The notes under the pieces: model-generated
Seen by the model: only the letters and a program-made list of their open reading frames with translations
What the model was told of the DNA's origin: nothing
Database searches by the model: none
Translations under genes and position numbers: made by a program
Source of the DNA: an uncultured Acetobacteraceae bacterium
GTDB lineage: Bacteria > Pseudomonadota > Alphaproteobacteria > Acetobacterales > Acetobacteraceae
Assembly: GCA_903918195.1 (NCBI GenBank)
Contig: CAIXDS010000240.1
Location: 1-58,524, forward strand
DNA length: 58,524 nucleotides
Reading direction: 5' to 3'
Shown here: piece by piece, positions 27,899-36,410 of the stretch
Layout: each line of letters starts with the position of its first letter
Numbering within the stretch: position 1 is the stretch's first letter

Positions 27899-28120
27899 GA
27901 TGCCTTCCGAAATTGACGGTTCGCCGAGATTTCCCACCTATGCACCGTTCCAGCGTGCCTCCGCAAGCACATTTTGTGCAGATTAGCTGATTTCATGTCA
28001 TTAAGTGGATTAATTTAGGGGAATTGTCGCCGATTGGCATCGCGTTGATTGAGCGGGTCCGAGATACGTAATGATGTCTGATTGCTTATCATAGAACTTT
28101 ACCTGGTTTACGGTAGCCGG

Positions 28121-29491
28121 TTAGGCGGCAGGAATCTGAACTCCAAATATTTGCACCTGATCGAGATGTAAGTAATCGTTTCCAGTTAGCACAATTCGAA
28201 TTTTAAAAACAGGCACAGGAGTCCGCAACACATAAACAAAAGGGTTGCAATCCACGCCTCCAATAGGCGTTTTGTCATTTTTTTCATATATTAAAAATTT
28301 ATCGCAGTTAAAAAAGCCGAATACCTTAAATTTCTGAAACTTATCACTGCACATATCGAGTCTATTGAATATTCTTATCTCGTGCAATAAAAACGACCCG
28401 CATAGATCAACTTCCCACCATGGGCTGTCTTCCTTTTCCGTATGAAATTGATAGTTCCCAGTTATAATACCGCTCAAAGCGCCTGCAGCATCTTCTTCGA
28501 GGTTTTTTCCTTTAGACCACTGTGACAGTGAGCTTTGTGTCGCTCTCTTTCCGTCGGAAATATTGTTCCAATTTGAATTCGATACGAGTGTGCTTTTCTT
28601 TGCTCCCGCCAGGACATCTAACCAAAACTCACGCAGCCTTTCGTCAACTACGTTGTTTAGATGAAAGAGAAAAGACTTTACTGTATTGTCTTCGTGTCTG
28701 CGGCCCCACATTGCTTGGCCAGCAAAGTTGCCTTGAAGACCACGTTCGACTCGCAGGCGGAAGTCATCCTCCGACTTAAATGCGAAATGCGCGATGAATG
28801 CTTTATTGATTATTTGTTCAGTAATAGAGTTCAAATATTTTGAAGCACTATTAGGAAAATCGAAATAATAGTCCTCTCTGTCATCGCCGAGTACGTTGAC
28901 GCTCTTCATCGGGAGCCCAGTAGAATGCCAACTATGCCAAAACGCGTCATGCTGGCTCGAATGGGTCCAGCTTTCTGGTATGGCCGAGGTCCGGAAAATA
29001 TTTTTTGTAAGCGGATGTAGGTGCTCAGCTCTCTTAGTATACTGAAGCAATACAGATCCTGATGGCCTTTCTACAAATCCATTATTGCCAAAAAAACACC
29101 AATTAAAGCGCAATTCATCAAATTGTGTAAATTCCTCGTGAAATTTAGAAATTGTCGTTGATTTACCAATCCATAGAAATTCGTCTATGTCTAGGAACGT
29201 AGCCCAGGCGGTCTGATTTTTATAATTTTGGAGATAGTGTAGATACATGCGGTTTTGATGCCCTTGATAAGGAAAGTGTACGAACGTCACAAATGGATCG
29301 TCGCCCACGATAAATGGGAGGAGTTCGTTGTACAATTCTTGTGGATCGTCATCATTGCAATATAAATACAAGTGATCGAAACCGATTGCGCGGTGATATT
29401 CTGTCCATTCCAAGATATAGGCGCGTTCCCAACGGGCGCATGCCACTAAGACATATTCGTAGATTCTATTTTTTTGTCTGTCTATCGTCAT
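28121..29491 (-). CDS. GT92-like glycosyltransferase fused to a C-terminal discoidin (F5/8 type C) domain
   Basis: 456 residues. The N-terminal 250 fit the GT92/DUF23-style glycosyltransferases: YVLVACARWERAYILEWTEY, GFDHLYLYCND and WATFLDIDEFL with a DxD-type motif. Residues about 320-456 form a galactose-binding-like domain of the F5/8 C type (GKRATQSSLSQWSKGKN, DSPWWEVDLCGSFLLHEIRI). Such C-terminal lectin-like domains can hold the acceptor glycan. The gene is AT-rich relative to its surroundings and has no strong ribosome binding site. It belongs to the minus-strand glycan block. Confidence 0.8.
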   Translation of the reverse strand: MTIDRQKNRIYEYVLVACARWERAYILEWTEYHRAIGFDHLYLYCNDDDPQELYNELLPFIVGDDPFVTFVHFPYQGHQNRMYLHYLQNYKNQTAWATFLDIDEFLWIGKSTTISKFHEEFTQFDELRFNWCFFGNNGFVERPSGSVLLQYTKRAEHLHPLTKNIFRTSAIPESWTHSSQHDAFWHSWHSTGLPMKSVNVLGDDREDYYFDFPNSASKYLNSITEQIINKAFIAHFAFKSEDDFRLRVERGLQGNFAGQAMWGRRHEDNTVKSFLFHLNNVVDERLREFWLDVLAGAKKSTLVSNSNWNNISDGKRATQSSLSQWSKGKNLEEDAAGALSGIITGNYQFHTEKEDSPWWEVDLCGSFLLHEIRIFNRLDMCSDKFQKFKVFGFFNCDKFLIYEKNDKTPIGGVDCNPFVYVLRTPVPVFKIRIVLTGNDYLHLDQVQIFGVQIPAA

Positions 29492-29590
29492 CTGACGATC
29501 ACGCGGCTATAAAAGCTTTGATCATAAGATGACAACTTGCGGCCCTCTCCCAGCCTAGATGGCAATACACCGGCAATGCGCACCAGAACA

Positions 29591-32170
29591 TCAAATGACG
29601 TTTTGTATACGATTCATATATTGCAATGAATCTGGTCCAGAGTTTAAATTCGAGAAAATCCCGGACCTTCGTGAAAACGAAGGATGGTAATGTCGATCAT
29701 CAACCAGTGAAGTTCCCCACCTCTCCTCCATCACCTTGTTCTCATGGAAAAACCGCACCTGATGCTCGGGCTTGAAGTCGTTCCCCCGGCTCAGGCTCTC
29801 GCGGTGTTCCGCGGCAACGCCGGGGGTCCAGACGATCCGATACCCCGCCGCGCCCGCCTTCAGGCACAAATCCACGTCGTTGAACGCCACCCGCAGATCG
29901 ACCTCGTCGAACCGCCCGACCTGCTCGAACACCTCCCGCCGGCACAGCATGCAGGCCGCGGTCACGGCCGACATGTCCTGCGCGCAGATCGCCCGTGCCA
30001 TATAGCCGGGGTCGTCCGCCGCCAGGCCGCGATGGGCGTGGTCGCCGATGCCGCCGACCCCCAGCACGATGCCGCCATGCTGCACCAGCCCGTTCGGATA
30101 CAGCAGCTTCGCGCCGACGATGGCCACGCGCGGATCGGCCAGCGCCTCGCCGACCATCTGGCTCAGCCACCAACTCTGTTTCACGAACACGTCGTTGTTC
30201 AGGAACAGCAGAAACTCGCCCTCGGTCTGCGCCGCCGCGAGGTTGTTCAGACGGGAAAAATTGAAGCTCTCCGGCACCCGGATCACCCGGATGCCGTCCT
30301 GTTCGTTCATCTCCTCGGCGAAGGCCAGCGCCTCGTCCGAGGTTGACCAGTTGTCAACCAGCACGATTTCGTAATTCCGGTAGTCTGTCACGCCACGAAC
30401 CGCATCGACACAGGCGCGAGTCATCTCAATATGCTCCCTGTAGGGGATGATGATGCTCACCTTCGGTTCGCTGTCAACCGTCCAGAGAATATCGTAGCAG
30501 GTTATTTCCAAAGGCGAATCCACCTCGGCCGGAAGCTGCTTGCGGGCCAGATGGTCGGCCACGGCCCGCACGCCGGCCGCCACCGCATACGCCTTGCTCT
30601 TGCCCGAAGCGGCGGTGGAAAACGGCGTCTTGCGCCAGTGATACAGAATCTCCGGCACATGGTGGATCGCCTCGGGCGGGGTGATCTCGGCGAGGCGGAG
30701 GATCAGGTCGTGGTCCTGCGCACCATCGCATTCGCGGCGCAGCGGGCCGGCCTTGCGCAGATGGGCGCGCTCCACAAACAGGATGTGGCAGACATAGTTC
30801 TGTGCCAGCAGCAGCCGGTAGTTCCAGTCCGGCTTGAGGTTGACTTCCGAAAACACGCCGTCATCGTCAATCTTGTCTTCGTCGCAGTAGAGCAGCTTCG
30901 CGCCGGTGCGCAGGGCGGTATGGACCATCAGTTCCATGGCGCGCCCGACCATCAGGTCGTCGTGGTCGAAGAACGCGACATACTGCCCCTTTGCCTTCGC
31001 CAGCGCCGCATTCGTGGCGCCGCTGATGCCGCTGTTCGTCTCGAGGAAAAGCGGACGAATCCGCGCGTCGCGTGCGGCGAAGGCGTTGATGCAGGCGGTC
31101 AGCTCCGCGGACCCGCTGGCATCATCAACAATGATCAGTTCCCAATGCGGATAGGTCTGCGCCATCACCGATTCAACGGCGGCGATGAAGTCCTGCATGC
31201 GCGGGCGGTAGGCAGGGCAGATGATGCTGACGAGCGGAGGCTTGCGCCCCGCCGGCAGGGGCGGCACCGGACGCGCCGCCAAATTGCGGAAATAGACCCG
31301 CGCCCAGGCATCGTAGTTTTGCAGGGTGAATTGTTCGGCGGGGAGGAGAGCCTTGATCTGCGCCCGTAGCGTCCAGAGCTGGGTAAAAACCTGATCCGCG
31401 GTTGCCAGCAGGTCCCGCAACTTCCGGTAGGTGTCGAGTTCGGGGAATGCCGCAAGGTAAGGGCTGTTCTCCAGCTCGTGGCCGCCGGGTATGACGCGGA
31501 AGCGGAGTTCGAGGGTCTTGCCCGCCACCATGTCCGGAGGCGGTACGAAGACGAAGCCGCAATTCGGGTCACAATCCATCGACTCCGCCACATCGGCCCG
31601 GAAGTGATTGGCCAGAATCTGGCCGATCGGTTGGCCCAGCAGCGTCACCAGGATTTGCAACCGCCCCCGTTTGCAATCCGTTCTGCGATCATGGTGGATC
31701 GCCCAGCCTCGCAGCGCCCCGTCATGCAAGCCATCGACCTGGCCGAACACGATGACGGACGGAAAACGGAAGCTCCGCGAGGGGTGCCGGGTTCCCGCGC
31801 CATCGGCCATCCGCACCCGGTTTCCGGCCGGGCTTCTGATCTCCAGGGTGTGTGTTTCGTCATCAAAATATTGCAGCGGGATCGCCACGGAAAATCCCAC
31901 CTGGGCGGAAGGATGTCCGGCCTTGAGGACGTCCTGGCGGACACCGTCACAGCGAAATTCGGTGGCGAAAACGGTGTCAACATACATCTGGAGCAAGACT
32001 GGCGTGGTGCTCGCGCCCTCATCGTAGGCCCAGCCGGTGATGGCCCCATCAGCGATGGCATCGGCATGAACGATGATCGAAGACGACGGCACCTGGGCTG
32101 TCGCCCCGGGCGAAACAGGGGCAACCTGCCGCTGGCTCGGAGTTGCTATTATATTTGGGGTGGAAAGCAT
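29591..32170 (-). CDS. Tandem GT2 glycosyltransferase with N-terminal beta-sandwich modules
   Basis: 859 residues. Two beta-rich modules (about 30-115 and 130-235) precede a first GT2 domain starting near residue 312 (PLVSIICPAYRP, LIIVDDASGS, FFDHDDL as DxD). A second GT2 domain starts near 569 (PKVSIIIPYREH, IVLVDNWSTSD, FLFLNNDVF). The layout matches bifunctional enzymes that build O-antigen or surface polysaccharides by alternating transfer. ATG 32170 is preceded by GGAAGG at a rather long distance. It lies 32 bp downstream of the small gene at 32203. Confidence 0.88.
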   Translation of the reverse strand: MLSTPNIIATPSQRQVAPVSPGATAQVPSSSIIVHADAIADGAITGWAYDEGASTTPVLLQMYVDTVFATEFRCDGVRQDVLKAGHPSAQVGFSVAIPLQYFDDETHTLEIRSPAGNRVRMADGAGTRHPSRSFRFPSVIVFGQVDGLHDGALRGWAIHHDRRTDCKRGRLQILVTLLGQPIGQILANHFRADVAESMDCDPNCGFVFVPPPDMVAGKTLELRFRVIPGGHELENSPYLAAFPELDTYRKLRDLLATADQVFTQLWTLRAQIKALLPAEQFTLQNYDAWARVYFRNLAARPVPPLPAGRKPPLVSIICPAYRPRMQDFIAAVESVMAQTYPHWELIIVDDASGSAELTACINAFAARDARIRPLFLETNSGISGATNAALAKAKGQYVAFFDHDDLMVGRAMELMVHTALRTGAKLLYCDEDKIDDDGVFSEVNLKPDWNYRLLLAQNYVCHILFVERAHLRKAGPLRRECDGAQDHDLILRLAEITPPEAIHHVPEILYHWRKTPFSTAASGKSKAYAVAAGVRAVADHLARKQLPAEVDSPLEITCYDILWTVDSEPKVSIIIPYREHIEMTRACVDAVRGVTDYRNYEIVLVDNWSTSDEALAFAEEMNEQDGIRVIRVPESFNFSRLNNLAAAQTEGEFLLFLNNDVFVKQSWWLSQMVGEALADPRVAIVGAKLLYPNGLVQHGGIVLGVGGIGDHAHRGLAADDPGYMARAICAQDMSAVTAACMLCRREVFEQVGRFDEVDLRVAFNDVDLCLKAGAAGYRIVWTPGVAAEHRESLSRGNDFKPEHQVRFFHENKVMEERWGTSLVDDRHYHPSFSRRSGIFSNLNSGPDSLQYMNRIQNVI

Positions 32171-32202
32171 AGCAGACGCTTACCTTCCGACATGATTTCT
32201 CG

Positions 32203-32640
32203 TCATTCCATGAGCCGCCAACCCGCGTACGGTAGCCGCCCCTCCCGAAAGCCGTAACGTTCAAAGTGCCACTGCGCTGACTCTATCGCGCCGGTCCGAA
32301 CGCCAATTGCAACATCTGGATATTGGATGAGATAAAAATTGGCGTCTACGGCGATAGGGCGCGGAATCCGGTCCTCGAAGAACCCATACTCGACGTAATG
32401 GTGCCGCGCGCTGCGGAATTTTCCTTCTTCAAGGGCAGCGGAGATATCAGGATATCTGGCAGTATACCATTTTTCGTCAACGCTAATCATGGTAGCAGCG
32501 GATTTTATTAAATCAATCAAAAATCCAGATGAAACAGTTACTTGATCGCTGCGAAGCGGCCATGAAATTTCATTTGTCCGCATGGCGGCCGAGAACGGCA
32601 AGACGAAGGCGGAAGGAATGGAAACCTCTTCAGCTATCAT
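32203..32640 (-). CDS. Small protein with two DxxFY..YPDV..G motif repeats
   Basis: 145 residues from ATG 32640 (AGGA nine bases upstream); an earlier in-frame start at 32745 adds sequence that does not look protein-like. The C-terminal half holds two copies of a 40-residue unit: DEKWYTARYPDISAALEEGK ... HHYVEYGFFEDR and DANFYLIQYPDVAIGVRTGA ... WHFERYGFREGR. The same unit occurs at the N terminus of the GT2 enzyme at 34443 (HHYIMYGFREKR). Such units recur in glycan-locus proteins, but I know no demonstrated function. It probably works with the enzymes of this block. Confidence 0.7.
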   Translation of the reverse strand: MIAEEVSIPSAFVLPFSAAMRTNEISWPLRSDQVTVSSGFLIDLIKSAATMISVDEKWYTARYPDISAALEEGKFRSARHHYVEYGFFEDRIPRPIAVDANFYLIQYPDVAIGVRTGAIESAQWHFERYGFREGRLPYAGWRLME

Positions 32641-33165
32641 GTCGAAATCCTGCACAACATGGCGGTATTGATCGGATCTGCCATGGATGCCCCCTCCCCT
32701 GACCAAGACAGCTGCCGTTCGCCGCCTCGGGACGGAGGGTGGCATTATTAACTCTCTGGATCAGATTATGATCATGACAGAAAGGGTTCTCGTTGGCAAC
32801 CACCAACGGACCGTTTTGCTTGCGGCTGCTGCATAGATTCGACATCACGCAAATGTGAGTGGCAATTGATTCGATCCTGCCCGCGAGGCGAAGCTGGTTC
32901 AGGCTCAAAGCCAACTTCTCCCTTCCGCACCGGCATCAACCATCCTTTCGCCACTAACACCCTGATATCAGTCGCGGCGGACAATATTCCATCGCTTAGC
33001 GTTCCGACAACCCCATTTCCGCTTGCGATCGGCACCAGACAGGGTAATTGCCGGCCGGACACACCCGGGTATGGCCTGATTCACCAGGTTTCGCGGCCCT
33101 TGATCAGACTTCAAGTTGCGGTTGCCCGGACCAATACAACTCAACGGGCGCCGGGAGCCGCCTCC
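32641..33165. other. Intergenic gap inside the glycan block
   Basis: About 520 bp separate the GT4 gene (ending at 33166) from the next minus-strand gene. Short frames on both strands show no recognisable product. The gap probably holds a promoter for the genes from 32640 to 26437, but I see no clear box. Confidence 0.4.
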
Positions 33166-34446
33166 TCATGCGTTTTCGCCCGCGGCGGGCCGGTCATGGT
33201 AGACGTCGATAAAGCCGTCGCGCATGGCTTGGCGGGTTGGCGGGGGCTGGATTCCCTTGGCCAATTGCTCCCACAACCCCTCCTCGGTGGCCGCGCGGCG
33301 GATGGTCTCGGCCAGCGATCGGGCGTCGCCGGCGGCGAAGTGCAGGCCGTCCACCTCGTGGCGGACCCGCTCCTTCATCGCCCCGATGCCGGATACAATC
33401 ACCGGGCGTTGGAACATCCAGGCTTCGGAAATGACCAGCGCGAACGTTTCCCGCCAGACCGACGGAACGATGCACCAATCGATGCGGCCCATACGCTGAG
33501 GCAGTTCGTCCACGTCATAGGAGTCTTTGAAGAAGACAATCCGTTCGTCCAGCGGGCGTTGTTCCTCCGCCGCGCGGAATTCCTCGATCTCCTTGCGGCG
33601 CGCGTCCGAGGCGTAGCGGAGGTTGTCACCGTTTATCTCGATGGTGAAGTTGGTAAATCTTTCGACCCGCAATTGCTGCACGGCTTCAAGGATCACCCAG
33701 ATGCCCTTGTTGTCGACCATCTGGCCGAAAAAACCGAACCGGTTGTGCCGGCGCCGCGGTGCCGGTGTCTGGTTGGTGATGTTGTAGTTCCGCTGGCCGT
33801 TGGTTACGTGGGTGATTTTTGCCGGGTCGAGGCCCCAGCGCACGAAATACTCGATCATGAACCGGCTCGGTGTCGTGAACATGTCCACCGCCTCGAAGTG
33901 GCGCTTAACCCACAGGTCGCGCATGAAGAATTGCTCTGGTCCGTGCTCGGGAAAGCACTGATGGCAGCGCACTGGCGAGGACCCCGTGCAGAGCGAGCGG
34001 TCGTACTGGCGCAGCATCTGGCCGTTGGCCGCGCAGATCGAGAGAAATTCGTGAAGTGTGAAGACGATCCGCACCTTCGGCAGGACACGGCGCGTTACCG
34101 CGATCAGGTTAAAGCCAAGTAGCAGAAAATGATGAAAATGGACCAGATCGGGCTGAATCGTCTCCAGGAATTCCGCATACGCTTCGATCATCAGCGAGCT
34201 CGAACACTTGTGCCACCAATAATCGTATTCGCGGCTCAGGAACAGGAACTCGCCTTCCCTGCCATCAAACCCGGTTATGCGGGCTCCGCTTTTGTACATT
34301 GCGGCATGGCTGGGATCGATAGCGGCGAGCAGGGTCGGCTCGACACCGGGGGTCTGCTTCAACTCCTCGAACAGCTCGTAGCAGACCCGCTGCGCGCCCC
34401 CGCGCACCAGCTCGGGGTGAAAGACGCTGATAAGCAGAACCTTCAT
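33166..34446 (-). CDS. GT4-family glycosyltransferase
   Basis: 426 residues with the GT-B layout. The N-terminal half begins MKVLLISVFHPELVRGGAQR (the GGAxR loop) and includes DLVHFHHFLLLGF and a Cys-containing insert (CTGSSPVRCHQCFP). The C-terminal half includes GFFGQMVDNKGIWVILEAV and VPSVWRETFALVISEAW, where the E-x7-E catalytic motif is intact. It should transfer a sugar from a nucleotide donor with retention of configuration. Its ATG (34446) overlaps the stop of the upstream GT2 gene by four bases (ATGA), so the two are translationally coupled. Confidence 0.9.
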   Translation of the reverse strand: MKVLLISVFHPELVRGGAQRVCYELFEELKQTPGVEPTLLAAIDPSHAAMYKSGARITGFDGREGEFLFLSREYDYWWHKCSSSLMIEAYAEFLETIQPDLVHFHHFLLLGFNLIAVTRRVLPKVRIVFTLHEFLSICAANGQMLRQYDRSLCTGSSPVRCHQCFPEHGPEQFFMRDLWVKRHFEAVDMFTTPSRFMIEYFVRWGLDPAKITHVTNGQRNYNITNQTPAPRRRHNRFGFFGQMVDNKGIWVILEAVQQLRVERFTNFTIEINGDNLRYASDARRKEIEEFRAAEEQRPLDERIVFFKDSYDVDELPQRMGRIDWCIVPSVWRETFALVISEAWMFQRPVIVSGIGAMKERVRHEVDGLHFAAGDARSLAETIRRAATEEGLWEQLAKGIQPPPTRQAMRDGFIDVYHDRPAAGENA

Positions 34447-36161
34447 GGCCCGTTGCCCACGACCGGGTGGGTCGAAGCCGAGGCGTCGCCCGGGTCCGCA
34501 GGCAGTCGGGCCAGGGCGGGATGCGTCGGATTCGGGCCGAGCAGGCCATCCGTGATCACGTCACGCCAGATATTGGAGAACAGCCAGCGATTCACCAGCG
34601 ATCCACCCTCATGCGGCGGCAGGCGCGTCGCCCCCTTGCCTTCGAGATGCCAAAGCCGCAGGTTTTGCAGCCACGAGGGCGTGCCACGTTGCAAGCTCTT
34701 CAGGCAGAGATCGGCATCTTCGTAGTGGCCGAACACGTAATCCTCGGTAAACCCGCCCAGCGCTTCGTACCAGGCGCGATCGGACGAAATAAAGGCGCCG
34801 GTGACGGCCGGCACAGGACGGGGGCGAACGAACTGCCCGGCCCAGGCAGGCGCCCCCTTGCCATAATGCTCAGTGCGTACAACCCGCTCTTGCTGGATGG
34901 TGCCGGCGCGAACCGAAATGCCCGTGTCCATTTCGAAATACATACCGCCGTGCATCAGCGAGCCGTCGTCGTAGTAGAGCGCCGCACCAAACAGCCTGGT
35001 CTCCTCCGATGGCCGCTCGTCGAGCAGCGCCGTGTGATGGGCGGCCCAACTCGTATCGTAGGGAAATACGTCAGGATTGACATTCAGTATCCGCGAACTG
35101 CGCGATGTCGTGACTGCTGCGTTGTTGGCGGCACCGAAGCCTGCGTTGCCAGGTAGCACCACGACCGTTTGCGGCAGACCATAGGTTATGGTGGATGCCT
35201 GCGCCTCCCGCAACAAATTCTCTGCGAGTTCGGGGCTGTTCAAAACATAGATGAACTCGTAGTCCTCGATGCCCGGACGACCGGCAAACAGGCAGTTCTG
35301 GAGCGTCATGAACTCGCTCTTGCCGTACAGGCATACAATGATCGAACCGCGCGGCTTCCCGCGTAACGTGCCGAACCGCTCCACGTAGGGTGCCGCCGTG
35401 AGCTGCGACGTAATAACACGGTTGAGGGCAAGAATCTGCTTGCCAAGCCCTTGTTCCAGGATAGCAACGCATTCGAGTTGCCGGTTGCCAAAAAAAATCG
35501 GGTTCGCCAGGTAGCTCAGGACCTGGTTGCGGAGTTCGAAGGCGTCGACCCAGCGGAGCGGCGCGTAATGGGTCACGAAGGTGCCGTTCTTGAGCCATAT
35601 TTCGACCGTGCAGCTGGTGGCCATGTCAACCAGATCGGGCGCGTGCACGAAGCTGAAAAAGCCGAACGGATGCGCGATGTTGCCGCCGAGCGCGGCCTCA
35701 ACGTCCGGGCGGCGCACGCGGACCAGGCCGCTATCGCTGAACTCCAGGCGCCAGGCGCCACTGTTCAGACGGATGCAGTCTATTGCCGTTGCGGCATCGT
35801 CGGTCCAGCCGACCACCATGATGCCGGCATGGCGTGCCACCACGACGCTATCCACCGCAGAGTGAAAAGCACCGGGGCCAACCACCTCCTTACCACCGGC
35901 AGCCGTGGCGATCAGATGGTCGCGCGGCTCGCACAGTATCCTGGACAATGCGCGCTTCTCGCGAAAACCGTACATAATGTAGTGATGATAGCCAGATTTA
36001 AAGATGCCTCGCTGAACGGCATGGGCGACGTCAAGATTGCAGCGCAGATAGCCAACCTCGTCAAATTCTTCCTGATTGATACCTTCTATGCTTTCTTCAC
36101 CCTGCGCGAGGAGAGAAAGATGATCCGAATCTGGTAAGATATGTGCAGCTTTATCGTCCAT
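34443..36161 (-). CDS. GT2-type glycosyltransferase with N-terminal accessory region
   Basis: 572 residues from ATG 36161; a TTG two codons earlier is less likely. Residues about 25-75 carry the GYLRCNLDVAHAVQRGIFKS...GFREKR unit shared with the small protein at 32203. Residues 90-250 are beta-rich and unassigned. A GT2-like domain starts near 272 (GSIIVCLYGKSEFMTLQNCL) with GNAGFGAANNAA, NVNPDV in the metal-binding position and HYEDADLCLK. It is the first gene of the minus-strand glycan block and is divergent from the hybrid kinase at 36411, leaving a shared 250-bp promoter gap. Confidence 0.85.
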   Translation of the reverse strand: MDDKAAHILPDSDHLSLLAQGEESIEGINQEEFDEVGYLRCNLDVAHAVQRGIFKSGYHHYIMYGFREKRALSRILCEPRDHLIATAAGGKEVVGPGAFHSAVDSVVVARHAGIMVVGWTDDAATAIDCIRLNSGAWRLEFSDSGLVRVRRPDVEAALGGNIAHPFGFFSFVHAPDLVDMATSCTVEIWLKNGTFVTHYAPLRWVDAFELRNQVLSYLANPIFFGNRQLECVAILEQGLGKQILALNRVITSQLTAAPYVERFGTLRGKPRGSIIVCLYGKSEFMTLQNCLFAGRPGIEDYEFIYVLNSPELAENLLREAQASTITYGLPQTVVVLPGNAGFGAANNAAVTTSRSSRILNVNPDVFPYDTSWAAHHTALLDERPSEETRLFGAALYYDDGSLMHGGMYFEMDTGISVRAGTIQQERVVRTEHYGKGAPAWAGQFVRPRPVPAVTGAFISSDRAWYEALGGFTEDYVFGHYEDADLCLKSLQRGTPSWLQNLRLWHLEGKGATRLPPHEGGSLVNRWLFSNIWRDVITDGLLGPNPTHPALARLPADPGDASASTHPVVGNGP

Positions 36162-36410
36162 TTCCAAGTTCCAGCCACTTTCATTTCTTAAGTAGTCAGT
36201 TCCGTCCCGCGCCGGGCCGAAGACAAATTAGACCCGTGCGACAAAAATGAACACCCTCTTGTGAATCGGTACGCAACCGCACCCCCCGTACACAGCGTCA
36301 GTGGGGCATGATCGGGGTTCGCAACAGAGCCTGCACGGTGAAGCTCCGGAGAGTGGCCGAGCCGGGCCGGTTGTGGCACGTAGCCGTGGGATTGCGCGCA
36401 GGGTTGACGG

